Position numbers and translations under genes: made by a program | Notes under the pieces: generated by a model | Told to the model about the DNA's origin: nothing | Database searches by the model: none | What the model saw: the letters and a program-made list of their open reading frames with translations, nothing else | Assembly: GCF_001898175.1 (NCBI RefSeq) | Contig: NZ_MKTH01000001.1 | Location: 1 to 50,934, forward strand | DNA from: Cellulomonas sp. 73-92 | Lineage (GTDB): Bacteria; Actinomycetota; Actinomycetes; Actinomycetales; Cellulomonadaceae | Reading direction: 5' to 3' | Length of the DNA: 50,934 nt | In this document: positions 7,989-16,567 of the stretch, in pieces | Layout: every line of letters begins with the position of its first letter | Numbering within the stretch: position 1 is the first letter of the stretch

Positions 7989-8965
7989 GATGCGGTCCTC
8001 GATGAGGTCGGGTCGGAGGTGGCGGCGTCGCCCACGACGGCGCCAGGCGCGGTGTTCGAGGCAACCGCGGGGTCGTCGTCCTTGGGGGCGCGGGCGACGA
8101 CCCCGCGGCGCCGGCCTGTGAGCGTGGCCGCGACCAGCCCGGCGACGACGACGAACAGGAGGAGGGCCTGGAGGACCTCGGGCACGGGCGAGGCCCACTC
8201 CTGGATGCGCAGGAACACGCTGGTCAGCCGTTCGGTGAACCAGGTCTGGACCGCAGTGCCGCGGTCCATGTTCTTCTGGTTAGCCAGCGCGATGATGGCG
8301 ATGCCCATCGCGGTGAAGCCGATGGCGACGGCGAGATTGACGGTGTTGGTCACCACCAGGCGCCCGGCGACGCGGAGGCGCACCACCTTGGCGCGCAGGA
8401 AGCGGCGCTCGTTGAGGCGGGCCTTGTCCCAGAGCAGGGCCATGGCGAACAGCGGGAACGCCATGCCGAACACGTAGGCCAGGCCCAGGACGGTCCCACC
8501 GGCGGGACTCGCCGACAGCGCCGAGAGCGTCATGATGCCGACGAGCACGGGCGCGCAGCACGAGGAGGCGATGCCGGAGAACACGCCGAGGGCGAAGAAG
8601 CTCGCGCTGTCGGCCCGGGTGGTGTCCGGGGCGCGGACGAAGGAGGGCAGGGACCACATCCGTCCGGACAGCGCGAGGACTGCCAGGCCAATCATGAGCG
8701 CGCCGCCCGCGTAGTAGAGCGGCGCATGGAACCGCGCGATCGCGCCGGCCAGCAGGCTCGCCCCCAGCGTGAGCGGCAGGAGCACCAGGGCGAGGCCGGC
8801 GGCGAAGACGAAGGTCAGTGGCAGCAGCCGCCAGCGGCGGCTCTTGACGGCGGCGGCGAGGTAGCTGGGCGCCAGGAAGACGATGCAGCACGGCGCGAAC
8901 AGCGCCACGCCGCCGGCCAGGAACGCGGCGACGACGCTGCCCGTGGTCAGCAGGTCAGGCCCCAT
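7985..8965 (-). CDS. CcdA/DsbD-type transmembrane thiol transporter
   Basis: 326-residue polytopic membrane protein moving reducing equivalents across the membrane. The two cysteine regions characteristic of CcdA are visible: LFAPCCIVFLAPSYL in TM1 and GIASSCCAPVLVGI in TM4. Both have adjacent cysteine pairs, a variant seen in Gram-positive relatives. The C-terminal 50 residues are polar and cytoplasmic or disordered. The start overlaps the preceding glutaredoxin-like gene by 11 bases. Redox partners are probably the glutaredoxin-like protein on the cytoplasmic side and the redoxin outside, but this is inferred from order only. Confidence 0.87.
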   Translation of the reverse strand: MGPDLLTTGSVVAAFLAGGVALFAPCCIVFLAPSYLAAAVKSRRWRLLPLTFVFAAGLALVLLPLTLGASLLAGAIARFHAPLYYAGGALMIGLAVLALSGRMWSLPSFVRAPDTTRADSASFFALGVFSGIASSCCAPVLVGIMTLSALSASPAGGTVLGLAYVFGMAFPLFAMALLWDKARLNERRFLRAKVVRLRVAGRLVVTNTVNLAVAIGFTAMGIAIIALANQKNMDRGTAVQTWFTERLTSVFLRIQEWASPVPEVLQALLLFVVVAGLVAATLTGRRRGVVARAPKDDDPAVASNTAPGAVVGDAATSDPTSSRTAS

Positions 8966-9257
8966 CGACGCTCACCGCCTGCCGCCGTGCGCCTAGCTGG
9001 GTGAGCAGCTGGACGAGCTTCTTGCGAGGCAACCGGCCGGCGCTGAAGTACTCCCCGTCGACGAGCACCAGCGGGGTCAGTGCGGGCCGGTGCACTGCGA
9101 TGAGCCGCCGGCCTTGTGCGCTCTCGGCCGGGACGTGCTCGAGGTGAAATGTGAACGTGCCCGCGAGTTCGGCCAGGGCCTGCTCGGCGTCCTCGCAGAA
9201 GTGGCACGCCTCGGCGGGCACGATCGTCACCTGCACAGTGCCTGAGGGGGCTGTCAC
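8955..9257 (-). CDS. Glutaredoxin-like thiol protein
   Basis: 100 residues. The start is GTG 9257, preceded by GGAGAC at good distance. The thioredoxin/glutaredoxin fold is indicated by VTIVPAEACHFCEDAEQALA with a CHFC redox motif, a cis-Pro region (LTPLVLVDGEYF) and the ending GRLPRKKLVQLL. It is the first gene of the four-gene operon grx-ccdA-redoxin-lgt. The operator-like repeat at 9347-9364 lies about 90 bases upstream and points towards this operon. A role in supplying thiol reduction under copper stress is inferred. Confidence 0.85.
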   Translation of the reverse strand: MTAPSGTVQVTIVPAEACHFCEDAEQALAELAGTFTFHLEHVPAESAQGRRLIAVHRPALTPLVLVDGEYFSAGRLPRKKLVQLLTQLGARRQAVSVDGA

Positions 9258-9346
9258 GATGTCTCCGATCTGAAGGCGGCGCAGCCTGGCGGACCGGCAC
9301 CGCTGTCGATCCTCGGGCCGCCGCCCTGCGAGACCCGTTGCGTTTC

Positions 9347-9364
9347 GGTCAAGGTTCGATGAAG
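9347..9364 (-). promoter_or_regulatory. 11-bp-period direct repeat operator (site A)
   Basis: Minus strand CTTCATCGAACCTTGACC: two 7-mers with four bases between, starting 11 bases apart, as OmpR-family regulators bind. It lies between the glutaredoxin-led operon and the response-regulator gene and may control both. One of about ten related sites in this window. Confidence 0.7.
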
Positions 9365-9424
9365 CCGCCGGTCCCGGGCCTGCCGAGTGCCGCACGGGTC
9401 GCCAGCGGCCGTCACACTGGCCGC

Positions 9425-10147
9425 ATGGACGCATCGACATCAACCGAGCGGCGCGCGCTCGTCGTGGACGACGAGCAGCCCCTCGCCCGCCTCGTTGCCG
9501 GCTACCTCGAACGTGAGGGCTTCGTCGTCGACCTCGCGTTCGACGGGCCCGAGGGGGTGCGTCTGGCCCGCCAGCACGACCCTGAGGTGATCGTCCTGGA
9601 CCTGGGCCTGCCGGGCCTGGACGGCATCGAGGTGTGCCGACAGGTGCGCACCTTCTCCGAGGCGTACGTCCTCATGCTCACCGCGCGCGCCGAGGAGGTC
9701 GACACCCTGATCGGGCTTTCGGTGGGGGCCGACGACTACATGACCAAGCCGTTCCGCCCGCGCGAGCTTGTGGCACGCATCACCGCGTTGTTGCGCCGGC
9801 CGCGCCGGACGACGTCGCAGCCCGCACCCGTGCCTGAGGCGGCCCCCATGGTGTTCGGTGCGCTCCGCATCGACCCGGTCGGGCGGGAGGTGTTCCTGGG
9901 TGAGAGACCCGTTGGGCTCACGCGCATCGAGTTCGACCTGCTGGCCACGCTCGCGGCCAGCCCGCAGCGGGCCTTCACCCGCCGGGCGCTGATCGGCGCC
10001 GTGTGGGGTGACGAGTGGGTCGGTGACGAGCATCTTGTCGACGTCCACCTGTTGCACGTGCGGCGCAAGCTGGCCGACACCACCACGGAGCAACGCTTTG
10101 TCCGGACCGTGCGTGGTGTCGGATATCGGATGGGAACCGGCTCGTGA
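9425..10147 (+). CDS. OmpR-family response regulator (CopR/CusR-like)
   Basis: 240 residues. Receiver domain: LVVDDEQPL, phospho-acceptor Asp59 in VLDLGLPGLDG, MLTARAE, and Lys in MTKPFRPRELV. The C-terminal winged helix has FDLLATLAASPQRAFTRR and the recognition region WVGDEHLVDVHLLHVRRKL, ending VRTVRGVGYRM. ATG 9425 gives a normal N-terminus. It overlaps the kinase start (GTGA), so the two are one operon. The recognition helix is almost the same as in the second regulator at 42073 (VGDEHLVD, VRRKL), so both may bind the CTTCATC repeats. Copper as signal is inferred from surrounding genes. Confidence 0.92.
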   Translation: MDASTSTERRALVVDDEQPLARLVAGYLEREGFVVDLAFDGPEGVRLARQHDPEVIVLDLGLPGLDGIEVCRQVRTFSEAYVLMLTARAEEVDTLIGLSVGADDYMTKPFRPRELVARITALLRRPRRTTSQPAPVPEAAPMVFGALRIDPVGREVFLGERPVGLTRIEFDLLATLAASPQRAFTRRALIGAVWGDEWVGDEHLVDVHLLHVRRKLADTTTEQRFVRTVRGVGYRMGTGS

Positions 10148-11244
10148 ACCGGCTGGCGCGGGCGGGGATCGCCGCTCGGCTCATGACGGCGATGGTGCTG
10201 GTGGTCGTCTCGGCCGCGCTGACCGCGTGGCTGGTCGGCGGCGCTGTCGGCCCGGCCCTGTTTCACCGGCACATGCTGCGGGCGGAAGGTTCCCCGGGGA
10301 CGGTTGTCGAGCACGCCGAGCGCGCCTTCGCGTCAGCCAGCGCCCTGACGATGGCCGTGGCGTTGACCGCATCGGTGCTCACCGCGTTGCTGGCCAGCAT
10401 GGTCCTGGCGCGGCGGATCGGCGCATCCCTGGGCAGCATGTCGGGGGCGGCCGGCGAGGTCGCCTCCGGCCACTTCGATGTGCAGCTGGCGCGCCCGCGG
10501 GTTGGAGCGGAGTTCGACGAGCTGGCCGATGCGTTCAACGCGATGGCCGCCCGGCTCAACGCCGACGAGGCGCTGCGCCGCCGGCTCATGGCCGACGTGG
10601 CCCACGAGCTGAGGACCCCGGTCGCCACGATCACCGCTTACCTTGACGCCCTGGAGGACGGTGTCACCCAGCTGACACCCGAGACCATGGACGTGCTGCG
10701 CGCCCAGGCCTCCCGGCTCGCCCGGCTGGCGACCGACCTGGCCGCGGTGACGCAGGCCGAGAGCGGCGCGCTGAACCTGCACCTGCATGCCGCGTCACCG
10801 ATCGAGCTCCTCCAAGCCGCGGCTCTGGCCGCACGGGCGCGCGCTGAAGGATCCGGCGTGCAGCTCGTCGTCGAGGCGGACTGTGCGGCCGCGCAGGTCT
10901 GCGTCGACCGCGACCGGTTCGCCCAGGTGCTGGGCAACCTCGTCGACAACGCGATCCTTCACACGCCGCGTGGGGGCACGATCACGCTGGCGGCCTCCGA
11001 GGCCGGCGCCCGTGTCCGGCTCAGCGTGATCGACACCGGCGAGGGCATCCCCGCCGAGCACCTGCCGCACGTCTTCGAGCGGTTCTACCGGGTGGACCTC
11101 GCGCGTGACCGCGTCCACGGCGGCTCGGGGATCGGCCTGGCAATCGTCCGGGCGCTGGTGCAGGCGCACGGCGGCACGGTGTCGGCTCGCAGCGACGGCC
11201 TCGGCGCGGGTTCGAGGTTCGACATCGAGCTGCCCGCCGCCTGA
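10144..11244 (+). CDS. Sensor histidine kinase, partner of the 9425 regulator
   Basis: 366 residues. TM1 (MVLVVVSAALTAWLVGG) and TM2 (LTASVLTALLASMVL) enclose a short outside loop of about 45 residues that begins with FHRHMLRAEG and includes VVEHAERAF; the His and Met residues could bind Cu(I). HAMP is followed by the H box DVAHELRTPVATI with His154, then the ATP-binding domain (NLVDNAI, DTGEGIP, SGIGLAIV). The GTG start overlaps the regulator stop. The kinase at 44035 has a similar short loop with the same spacing (DHL...THVDEAF), suggesting the two sense the same stimulus. Metal identity is not proven by sequence. Confidence 0.92.
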   Translation: MNRLARAGIAARLMTAMVLVVVSAALTAWLVGGAVGPALFHRHMLRAEGSPGTVVEHAERAFASASALTMAVALTASVLTALLASMVLARRIGASLGSMSGAAGEVASGHFDVQLARPRVGAEFDELADAFNAMAARLNADEALRRRLMADVAHELRTPVATITAYLDALEDGVTQLTPETMDVLRAQASRLARLATDLAAVTQAESGALNLHLHAASPIELLQAAALAARARAEGSGVQLVVEADCAAAQVCVDRDRFAQVLGNLVDNAILHTPRGGTITLAASEAGARVRLSVIDTGEGIPAEHLPHVFERFYRVDLARDRVHGGSGIGLAIVRALVQAHGGTVSARSDGLGAGSRFDIELPAA

Positions 11245-11296
11245 GCGTTCGCGGCCACGCCTGCCGTGGGCCGGCGCATCTCGTGAGGCCGTGGAT

Positions 11297-11314
11297 CTTC
11301 AGCAAGCCTTCATC
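11297..11314 (+). promoter_or_regulatory. Direct repeat operator (site G)
   Basis: CTTCAGCAAGCCTTCATC: 7-mers 11 bases apart in the 157-base gap after the kinase gene, about 90 bases upstream of the SHOCT gene. It fits the same OmpR-type pattern as the other sites. Confidence 0.6.
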
Positions 11315-11401
11315 GAGCGCCACCTGGAAGTTGATCGAGGCCTCGCAGGCTAGGTGATGAGCGGTCCTCATGCGCCGCTCGTCCCGCGGCGAGGAGGGCT
11401 C

Positions 11402-11638
11402 ATGGGTCTGTGGTGCAGCCCGATGACGGCCGGCGGCTGGGTGCTGATGGCCGCCATCTGGGCCACCGTGTTCAGCCTCGTCATCTGGGCGGTGTGTCGG
11501 CTCTTTCCCGCGCAACGGACGCCCGACACGCGCGCGGCCCTCGACGCCCGCCTCGCCGCGGGAGACGTCGACGTGGACACGTACCGGTGGATCCGCGAGC
11601 AGATCGACGGGCACGCGCCCGCGACGAAGGGACTGTGA
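11402..11638 (+). CDS. Small SHOCT-domain membrane protein
   Basis: 78 residues. One membrane helix (GWVLMAAIWATVFSLVIWAV) is followed by a short charged SHOCT-like segment, ALDARLAAGDVDVDTYRW, the pattern (L..R...G.I....Y) found in short C-terminal domains of bacterial membrane proteins. ATG 11402 is chosen for the GAGGAGG ribosome-binding site; ATG 11354 is in frame but less likely. The stop overlaps the next start (TGATG). Related proteins lie at 39044, 44339 and 45472. The function of the family is unknown; here it tracks with copper genes and operator sites. Confidence 0.8.
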   Translation: MGLWCSPMTAGGWVLMAAIWATVFSLVIWAVCRLFPAQRTPDTRAALDARLAAGDVDVDTYRWIREQIDGHAPATKGL

Positions 11639-11991
11639 TGAAGCATCACCTCAAGCACATGGCGATCGGCGGCGCGGCCGTCCTCGCCGTCCTGCTGCTG
11701 CTGCGGGTCGACCTGCGCACGGCGCTGACCTACGCGCTCCTGCTGTCGTGCCCACTGGGCATGGTCGGGATGATGTTCATGATGAACAAGGGCGGGCATG
11801 GCGAGCACGACCACGGTACGGGAGGTGGTCACGAACATTGCGGTGGCGGACACCAACAGGGTGCCGACGCCATGTTCGGCGACACGCAGCAGCACGCCGC
11901 CGTGCCGACGTCGGGGGCGGAGCACGAGCACGAGCACCGCACGCTTCCGCAGAGCCCGTTGACGCGCGAGAACCACGAGCGCATCCCCTGA
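11638..11991 (+). CDS. DUF2933-like His-rich membrane protein
   Basis: 117 residues. A first hydrophobic segment (IGGAAVLAVLLLLRVDL) and a second (TYALLLSCPLGMVGMMFMM) carry a Cys and several Met, followed by a His/Gly tail (HGEHDHGTGGGHEHCGGGHQ) and more His pairs (EHEHEHR). Met-, Cys- and His-rich small membrane proteins of this kind are common in copper clusters; the tail is suited to bind copper or nickel. Its start overlaps the SHOCT gene stop. Role inferred: copper binding or delivery at the membrane. A strong terminator follows. Confidence 0.78.
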   Translation: MKHHLKHMAIGGAAVLAVLLLLRVDLRTALTYALLLSCPLGMVGMMFMMNKGGHGEHDHGTGGGHEHCGGGHQQGADAMFGDTQQHAAVPTSGAEHEHEHRTLPQSPLTRENHERIP

Positions 11992-12008
11992 CCGGCGCTC
12001 CCGATCCG

Positions 12009-12050
12009 GCGAGGGCGCACCGCTGACTCCAGGCAGCGATGCGCCCTCGC
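12009..12050 (+). terminator. Hairpin terminator after the SHOCT/DUF2933 pair
   Basis: GCGAGGGCGCA at 12009-12019 pairs perfectly with TGCGCCCTCGC at 12040-12050, and the loop has an additional GCTG/CAGC pairing. TGTTC follows instead of a long U run, as is usual in high-GC actinobacteria. It separates the 11.4-12.0 kb operon from the next promoter. Confidence 0.7.
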
Positions 12051-12074
12051 TGTTCAGGTGAGGCTTCGCGGGAC

Positions 12075-12092
12075 CTTCATCGGACCTCGACC
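12075..12092 (+). promoter_or_regulatory. Direct repeat operator (site B)
   Basis: CTTCATCGGACCTCGACC, 7-mers 11 bases apart. The flanking DNA (CTTCGCGGGA before, AGGTTGCAG after) closely matches site D at 32944, so these are copies of one promoter. The downstream gene is the YgaP-like protein at 12202; the gene that follows site D directly is missing here. Confidence 0.75.
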
Positions 12093-12201
12093 AGGTTGCA
12101 GTCCAGGGTCCGCACCATGGAGTGGTCGCCGACCACTCAGGTCGCCGCCTCGCCGGGCACGTGCAGCACCCGGGACAGCACCGCGGAAGGAGACCCGCAT
12201 C

Positions 12202-12474
12202 ATGGCCACGCCACACGCTCCCTCTCCGAAGGTCAACATCACCCGGACCGAACGCTTCTCCCGGGTCATCGTCGGCTCGGCCGGCATCGTCGGTGGCGTG
12301 CTGCTGCTGGCCGGTGCCCACTCCGTCCTCGCCGTCGTGCTCGAAGTACTGCTGATCCTGGCCGGTGTGGACCTGCTCGTCACCGGCGCACGAGGGCACT
12401 GCCCCCTGTACGCCAAGCTCGGCTATGTGCCGGCCGCCCTAGCCCACCCCATGCCGAAGCGGCCTGGGCGATGA
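12202..12474 (+). CDS. DUF2892 (YgaP-like) membrane protein
   Basis: 90 residues. It opens with KVNITRTERFSRVIVG, typical of DUF2892 proteins (the membrane part of YgaP), then has two hydrophobic segments (AGIVGGVLLLAGAHSVLAVV and VLLILAGVDLLVTGA) and a conserved GHCPLYAKLGY end with one Cys. The ribosome-binding site GAAGGAGA precedes ATG 12202. It is about 80% identical by eye to the protein at 33435. Such proteins often accompany rhodanese or metal genes; the specific function is unknown. Its stop overlaps the next start (ATGA). Confidence 0.85.
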   Translation: MATPHAPSPKVNITRTERFSRVIVGSAGIVGGVLLLAGAHSVLAVVLEVLLILAGVDLLVTGARGHCPLYAKLGYVPAALAHPMPKRPGR

Positions 12475-12758
12475 AGCGGCAGCAGGACCGTTCGTCCAGA
12501 CGTCCGGACCCGACGAACGATCGGACCTCGAGCACCACGCCTGTGCCCGACGGCCGCCACTCGCCAGTCGAACCGCCCGCCACGCGGGGCTCGCACCACG
12601 GCCACCGGTGGATGATGCTTGCCTGCTGCGTGCCGATGCTGGCCATCGTCGCAGTGCTGCTGGCCACCGGCGCGGCCGGAACCAGCGCCGTCGTCTTCGC
12701 GGCGGCCTGCGTGGGCATCATGACCGTGATGATGCTGGCGATGCCCCGTGATCACTAG
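12471..12758 (+). CDS. Small two-helix membrane protein with Cys-Cys helix
   Basis: 95 residues. A polar, disordered N-terminal half ends in SHHGHRWMMLACCVPMLAIV, a His-rich entry into a helix with a Met pair and a Cys pair, then a second helix GIMTVMMLAMPRDH rich in Met. These Met, Cys and His residues look like a membrane copper site. It is the paralogue of the 94-residue protein at 33704; the helices are nearly identical while the N-terminal halves differ. Translation is coupled to the DUF2892 gene. No named family recognised. Confidence 0.8.
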   Translation: MKRQQDRSSRRPDPTNDRTSSTTPVPDGRHSPVEPPATRGSHHGHRWMMLACCVPMLAIVAVLLATGAAGTSAVVFAAACVGIMTVMMLAMPRDH

Positions 12759-12844
12759 GCAGCCGATTCGCCTCGGGCCCGGGTCGTGCCTCTGGGTTGG
12801 CGTCGCCACCCATCCGTCGTTCCCCAGCGATCCCGGAGGTCCTC

Positions 12845-13075
12845 GTGCTCACGTTCCTGGCCAACAACTGGTACTGGTTCCTGTTCATCGGCGCCATGGT
12901 CTTCATGCACGCGGGCCACGGCGGGCGCGCCGGCCATGGGCGACCCGGCGGGGCGGTCGGCGGGCACTGCGGCGGCTCGGCCCACCACGGTGACCACCCG
13001 CAGGACGCCACCCACGGCACGGCCCACGGCACCTCCACCGAGCACGGCCGGCCCGAAGGGTCGACACCACAGTGA
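12845..13075 (+). CDS. Small His-rich membrane protein (DUF2933-like)
   Basis: 76 residues starting at GTG 12845, which has GGAGG upstream; an in-frame ATG at 12797 gives a poor N-terminus. One helix (FLANNWYWFLFIGAMVFMH) is followed by a long Gly/His tail (HAGHGGRAGHGRPGGAVGGH, CGGSAHHGDH, THGTAHG). The pattern resembles DUF2933 tails and the protein at 11638. It probably binds metal at the outer or inner face of the membrane. It follows the Cys-Cys protein by 86 bases and is likely in the same operon. Confidence 0.7.
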   Translation: MLTFLANNWYWFLFIGAMVFMHAGHGGRAGHGRPGGAVGGHCGGSAHHGDHPQDATHGTAHGTSTEHGRPEGSTPQ

Positions 13076-13212
13076 CCCGCGCACCACGCTCGGCACAGGG
13101 CCAGCGGTTCGGGCGCACCACACCACATCGGCCGACCTCCGGCGGCGCGACACGTCCCGGCGGGCGCGCGCGGCCCGACGATGCCCATCAGCAACCAGGG
13201 GAGCGCGAGGCG

Positions 13213-13626
13213 ATGAGCACCAGAGCGTTCGCGATCGCCGGACCGGCCTGCGGGACGTGCCTGGCGGAGCTGATGGAGGCGATTCGCGTCGTGCCGGGTG
13301 TCATCGGCGTCGGCGTCACCTTGGTCCACGCGGCGCCGGCGGCGGTCGTGGTCACCGCCCGCGGACCCGTGCCCGTCGAGGCGGTCGCCACAGCCGTGAG
13401 CGCCGTCGGCTTCGCCCTCGCACCCCAGGTCGAACCAGGACCGGAAGGGCTCGCCGACGACGCGAGCCGAATCCTGACACCCGTTCCACCTGCGGCCGGG
13501 ACGAGGCCGCGCCAGGCCCCGAAGACGGGCGCCACGTCTCCGGCTGCCCGACCTTCCGCGGCGGCCTTCTTCATCGAATCTCCATCGGCCCGCAAGGTCG
13601 GCGCAGCAATCCCGGACCTACCGTAG
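13213..13626 (+). CDS. Stand-alone heavy-metal-associated (HMA) protein
   Basis: 137 residues. Residues 1-65 resemble an HMA fold: FAIAGPACGTCLAELMEAIR carries a GxxCxxC metal site (CGTC), then VPGVIGVGVTLVHAAPAAVV and AVATAVSAVGFAL. The remaining 70 residues are Pro/Ala-rich and look unstructured. Start ATG 13213 follows GGGGAGCGCGAGG. Usual chaperones have M-x-C-x-x-C; here Pro-Ala precedes Cys, so copper affinity may differ. The gene lies immediately upstream of the CsoR-type operator and the ATPase. A copper chaperone role is inferred. Confidence 0.7.
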   Translation: MSTRAFAIAGPACGTCLAELMEAIRVVPGVIGVGVTLVHAAPAAVVVTARGPVPVEAVATAVSAVGFALAPQVEPGPEGLADDASRILTPVPPAAGTRPRQAPKTGATSPAARPSAAAFFIESPSARKVGAAIPDLP

Positions 13627-13629
13627 GCA

Positions 13630-13646
13630 ATACCCCCACCGGGTAT
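13630..13646 (+). promoter_or_regulatory. CsoR-type operator upstream of the fusion ATPase
   Basis: ATACCC-N5-GGGTAT (centre CCACC), 17 bases, just after the HMA gene stop and 108 bases before the ATPase start. The G/C-tract palindrome flanked by ATA/TAT is the usual shape of CsoR operators. The csoR gene downstream at 16568 is the likely regulator. Confidence 0.75.
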
Positions 13647-13754
13647 CGGGTTCGACGGTCACGCCGCAGTGGACGGCGGAGGCGGCGCTGGACCTGATCC
13701 CGTTGGGGGGCCAGCCGCCGCCCGGCGGGAGTGAGCCGAAGGAGACAGGGAGCC

Positions 13755-16541
13755 ATGGACGTCGTCGTCGTCGCGGTCGCGGTGGTGCTGACCGGGCTGC
13801 TGGGGTGGTACTTCTTCGGTCCGCGCAGCTCGCACCGGGCCACGGTCGAGCAGGGCAGGCAGTCTCTGACGGTGGCGGTGAAGGGCGGGTACACCCCGGA
13901 CGTCATCGAGGTGGTCGCCGGCGTGCCGGTGCGCCTGCTGTTCGACCGGCAGGAAGCCGGCGACTGCTCCTCGCGGGTGGTCTTCCCGGACTTCAAGGTC
14001 AACCAGAACCTGCCCGCGTACGCGACCACCGCCGTGGAGTTCACGCCCGAGCAGGTCGGTGAGTACGGCTTCGCGTGCGGGATGAACATGCTGCACGGCA
14101 CGGTCAGGGTCGTCGCCGGCTCCGGACGCGCGGGATCGTCGGCCACGGCCGTGCTCGAGCGTCCGGCGCCGCCCCCGGCGCACGTCCCGGGGCACGACGA
14201 CCACGGCGGTTCAGGCATGCACGCGGCGGCCGCACCGCACGGTCCGCACGACGAGCCGGGGGACGCCGAGGCCGCCGAACGCGCCGCCGAGATCGCGGAC
14301 CTGGCGCGCCGTGTCGTCGTCGGCGCCGTGCTGACGTTCCCCGTGCTGCTGGCCGTCATGGCGACGTCGCTGTTCGGTGCGACCTGGGTGCCGGCGCTGC
14401 TCATGGAACGGTGGTTCCAGCTGCTGCTCATCGCGCCGGTCATGGTCTACACGGGCTGGCCGATCCACCGCACCGGCTGGCTGGCGCTGGCGCACCGCAC
14501 GGCCGACATGAATTCCCTGATCACGCTGGGGTCGATCGCCGCCTTCGGGTACAGCCTGGTCGCGACGTTCGCCCCTGGGCTCCTGCCCGCCAGCTCGCAG
14601 GAGGTCTACTACGAGGCCGTCGGCGTGATCCTCACGCTGATCCTGCTGGGCCGGCTGTTCGAGACGAAGGCGAAGGCGGGCACCGGGGAGGCGATCCGGG
14701 CGCTGATCGGGCTGCAGCCGCGCACGGCGCGGGTGGTCCGCGGCGGGGAGGAGTTCGAGATCCCCGTCGAGGGCGTCGTCGTCGGAGACATCGTCGCCAT
14801 CCGGCCGGGGGAGAAGCTGCCGGTCGACGGGACCGTGACGGACGGGCAATCGCCGGTCGACGAGTCGATGGTCACCGGCGAGCCGATCCCCGTGGTCAAG
14901 CGCGCGGGGGACACCGTCATCGGCGCGACGATCAACCAGACCGGTTCCCTGCGCTACACGGCCACCAAGGTCGGCGCCGACACGATGCTGTCCCAGATCA
15001 TCAAGCTGGTGCGCGAGGCGCAGGGCTCCAAGGCGCCGATCCAGCGACTGGCGGACAAGGTGTCCGGCTACTTCGTGCCCGCGGTCATCACGATCGCGAT
15101 CTGGACGTTCGTCGTCTGGTGGCTCGTCGGGCCCCCGCCGGCCGGGGTGTTCGCCCTGGTCGCCGCCGTGTCGGTGCTCGTCATCGCCTGCCCGTGCGCG
15201 CTGGGCCTGGCCACGCCGCTCTCGATCACGGTCGGCACCGGCAAGGGCGCCACCTCCGGGATCCTCATCCGCTCGGCCGAGGCGCTGGAGACCGCCCACA
15301 AGCTCACGACCGTGGTGCTGGACAAGACCGGCACCATCACGCAAGGCGCGCCGGCGCTGACCGACGTGCGCCCCGCCATGGGTTTCGACGCCGACGACGT
15401 GCTCGCGGTCGTCGCCGCGGCCGAGCGGGACTCCGAGCACCCGCTTGCTTCCGCGATCGTCGCCGGAGCGCGGGCGGCTGGGCTCGCCATCCCGGCAGCC
15501 AGCACGTTCGAGTCGGTCACCGGGCAGGGCGTGCGTGCCCGCGTCGACGGCGTCGACGTGCTCGTCGGCAACCAGCGCCTGCTGCGCGCCGCGGGCATCG
15601 ACCCTGCCGGGCTGCTCAAGGCGGCCGACGAGCTGGCGGCCGACGGCCGCACGCCGATGCTCGTGGCCGTGGACGGGCGCCTAGCGGGCGTCGTCGCGGT
15701 GTCCGACCCCGTCAAGGAGGGCTCGGCCGCCGCGATCGCCGACCTGACCGCCCGCGGCATCGACGTGGTGATGATGACCGGGGACAACCGGGCCACCGCG
15801 GCTGCCATCGCCCGCCAGGTCGGCGTCCGGCGCGTCGTCGCCGAGGTCCTGCCGGAGCACAAGGCGCGCGAGATCAAGCGGCTGCAGGCCGAGGGCCGCA
15901 TCGTCGGGATGGTCGGCGACGGCATCAATGACGCCCCGGCGCTGGCCCAGGCCGACGTCGGCTCGGCGATCGGCACCGGCACCGACGTGGCCATCGAGTC
16001 CTCCGACATCACCCTGATCTCGGGCAACCTGGGCGGCCTGGTCACCGCGATCGACCTGTCGCGGGCCACGATGCGCAACATCCGCCAGAACCTGTGGTTC
16101 GCGTTCGGCTACAACGCGATCGGCATCCCCATCGCCGCCGGCCTCTTGTACCCGGCGTTCGGCCTGCTGCTCAGCCCGATGATCGCGGCCGTGGCGATGG
16201 CCATGTCGTCGCTGTCGGTGGTCACCAACGCCAACCGGCTGCGCCGGTTCGCCCCCAGGCCGCCCATCGCGCATCCGATGATCCCGACCACCAACCCGGT
16301 GGTCGAGCTGGCAAGCGAGCACGACGAAGGACAGGAGAACCCCATGCACGACCACCAGCACCACGACCACACCGCCACGACGACGGTCGTCGACCCCGTC
16401 TGCGGGATGTCCGTCGACCCGGCGAGCGCCGCCGCCACCCGCGAGCACGACGGGACGACGTTCTCCTTCTGCTCGCCGGGGTGCGCCGCGGCGTTCGACG
16501 CCGACCCGCACACGTACGGCCACCCGCACCCGGCGCACTGA
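13755..16541 (+). CDS. Copper P1B-type ATPase with cupredoxin N-terminus and YHS C-terminus
   Basis: 928 residues. Instead of HMA domains the N-terminus has one membrane anchor ([20 protein letters not shown]) and a cupredoxin_1-like domain ([20 protein letters not shown] ... [19 protein letters not shown]), with Cys/Met/His in the copper loop, then a His-rich linker. The ATPase core has CPC at 479-481 ([12 protein letters not shown]), Asp523 in DKTGT, SEHPLA, and GDGINDAP near 722. A second His stretch (HDHQHHDHT) leads to a C-terminal YHS domain ([20 protein letters not shown]). Start ATG 13755 follows GGAGACAGGGAG. Export of Cu(I) or Ag(I) is expected from CPC. It is followed by csoR 26 bases away. 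Confidence 0.92.
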   Translation: MDVVVVAVAVVLTGLLGWYFFGPRSSHRATVEQGRQSLTVAVKGGYTPDVIEVVAGVPVRLLFDRQEAGDCSSRVVFPDFKVNQNLPAYATTAVEFTPEQVGEYGFACGMNMLHGTVRVVAGSGRAGSSATAVLERPAPPPAHVPGHDDHGGSGMHAAAAPHGPHDEPGDAEAAERAAEIADLARRVVVGAVLTFPVLLAVMATSLFGATWVPALLMERWFQLLLIAPVMVYTGWPIHRTGWLALAHRTADMNSLITLGSIAAFGYSLVATFAPGLLPASSQEVYYEAVGVILTLILLGRLFETKAKAGTGEAIRALIGLQPRTARVVRGGEEFEIPVEGVVVGDIVAIRPGEKLPVDGTVTDGQSPVDESMVTGEPIPVVKRAGDTVIGATINQTGSLRYTATKVGADTMLSQIIKLVREAQGSKAPIQRLADKVSGYFVPAVITIAIWTFVVWWLVGPPPAGVFALVAAVSVLVIACPCALGLATPLSITVGTGKGATSGILIRSAEALETAHKLTTVVLDKTGTITQGAPALTDVRPAMGFDADDVLAVVAAAERDSEHPLASAIVAGARAAGLAIPAASTFESVTGQGVRARVDGVDVLVGNQRLLRAAGIDPAGLLKAADELAADGRTPMLVAVDGRLAGVVAVSDPVKEGSAAAIADLTARGIDVVMMTGDNRATAAAIARQVGVRRVVAEVLPEHKAREIKRLQAEGRIVGMVGDGINDAPALAQADVGSAIGTGTDVAIESSDITLISGNLGGLVTAIDLSRATMRNIRQNLWFAFGYNAIGIPIAAGLLYPAFGLLLSPMIAAVAMAMSSLSVVTNANRLRRFAPRPPIAHPMIPTTNPVVELASEHDEGQENPMHDHQHHDHTATTTVVDPVCGMSVDPASAAATREHDGTTFSFCSPGCAAAFDADPHTYGHPHPAH

Positions 16542-16567
16542 CGCCACAACGGACGGGAGGCGACCGG

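Noticed and set aside
14075..15931. A 618-residue plus-strand frame inside the fusion ATPase
   Set aside because: Shifted frame of the ATPase; Arg/Gly-rich product, while the other frame has all ATPase motifs.
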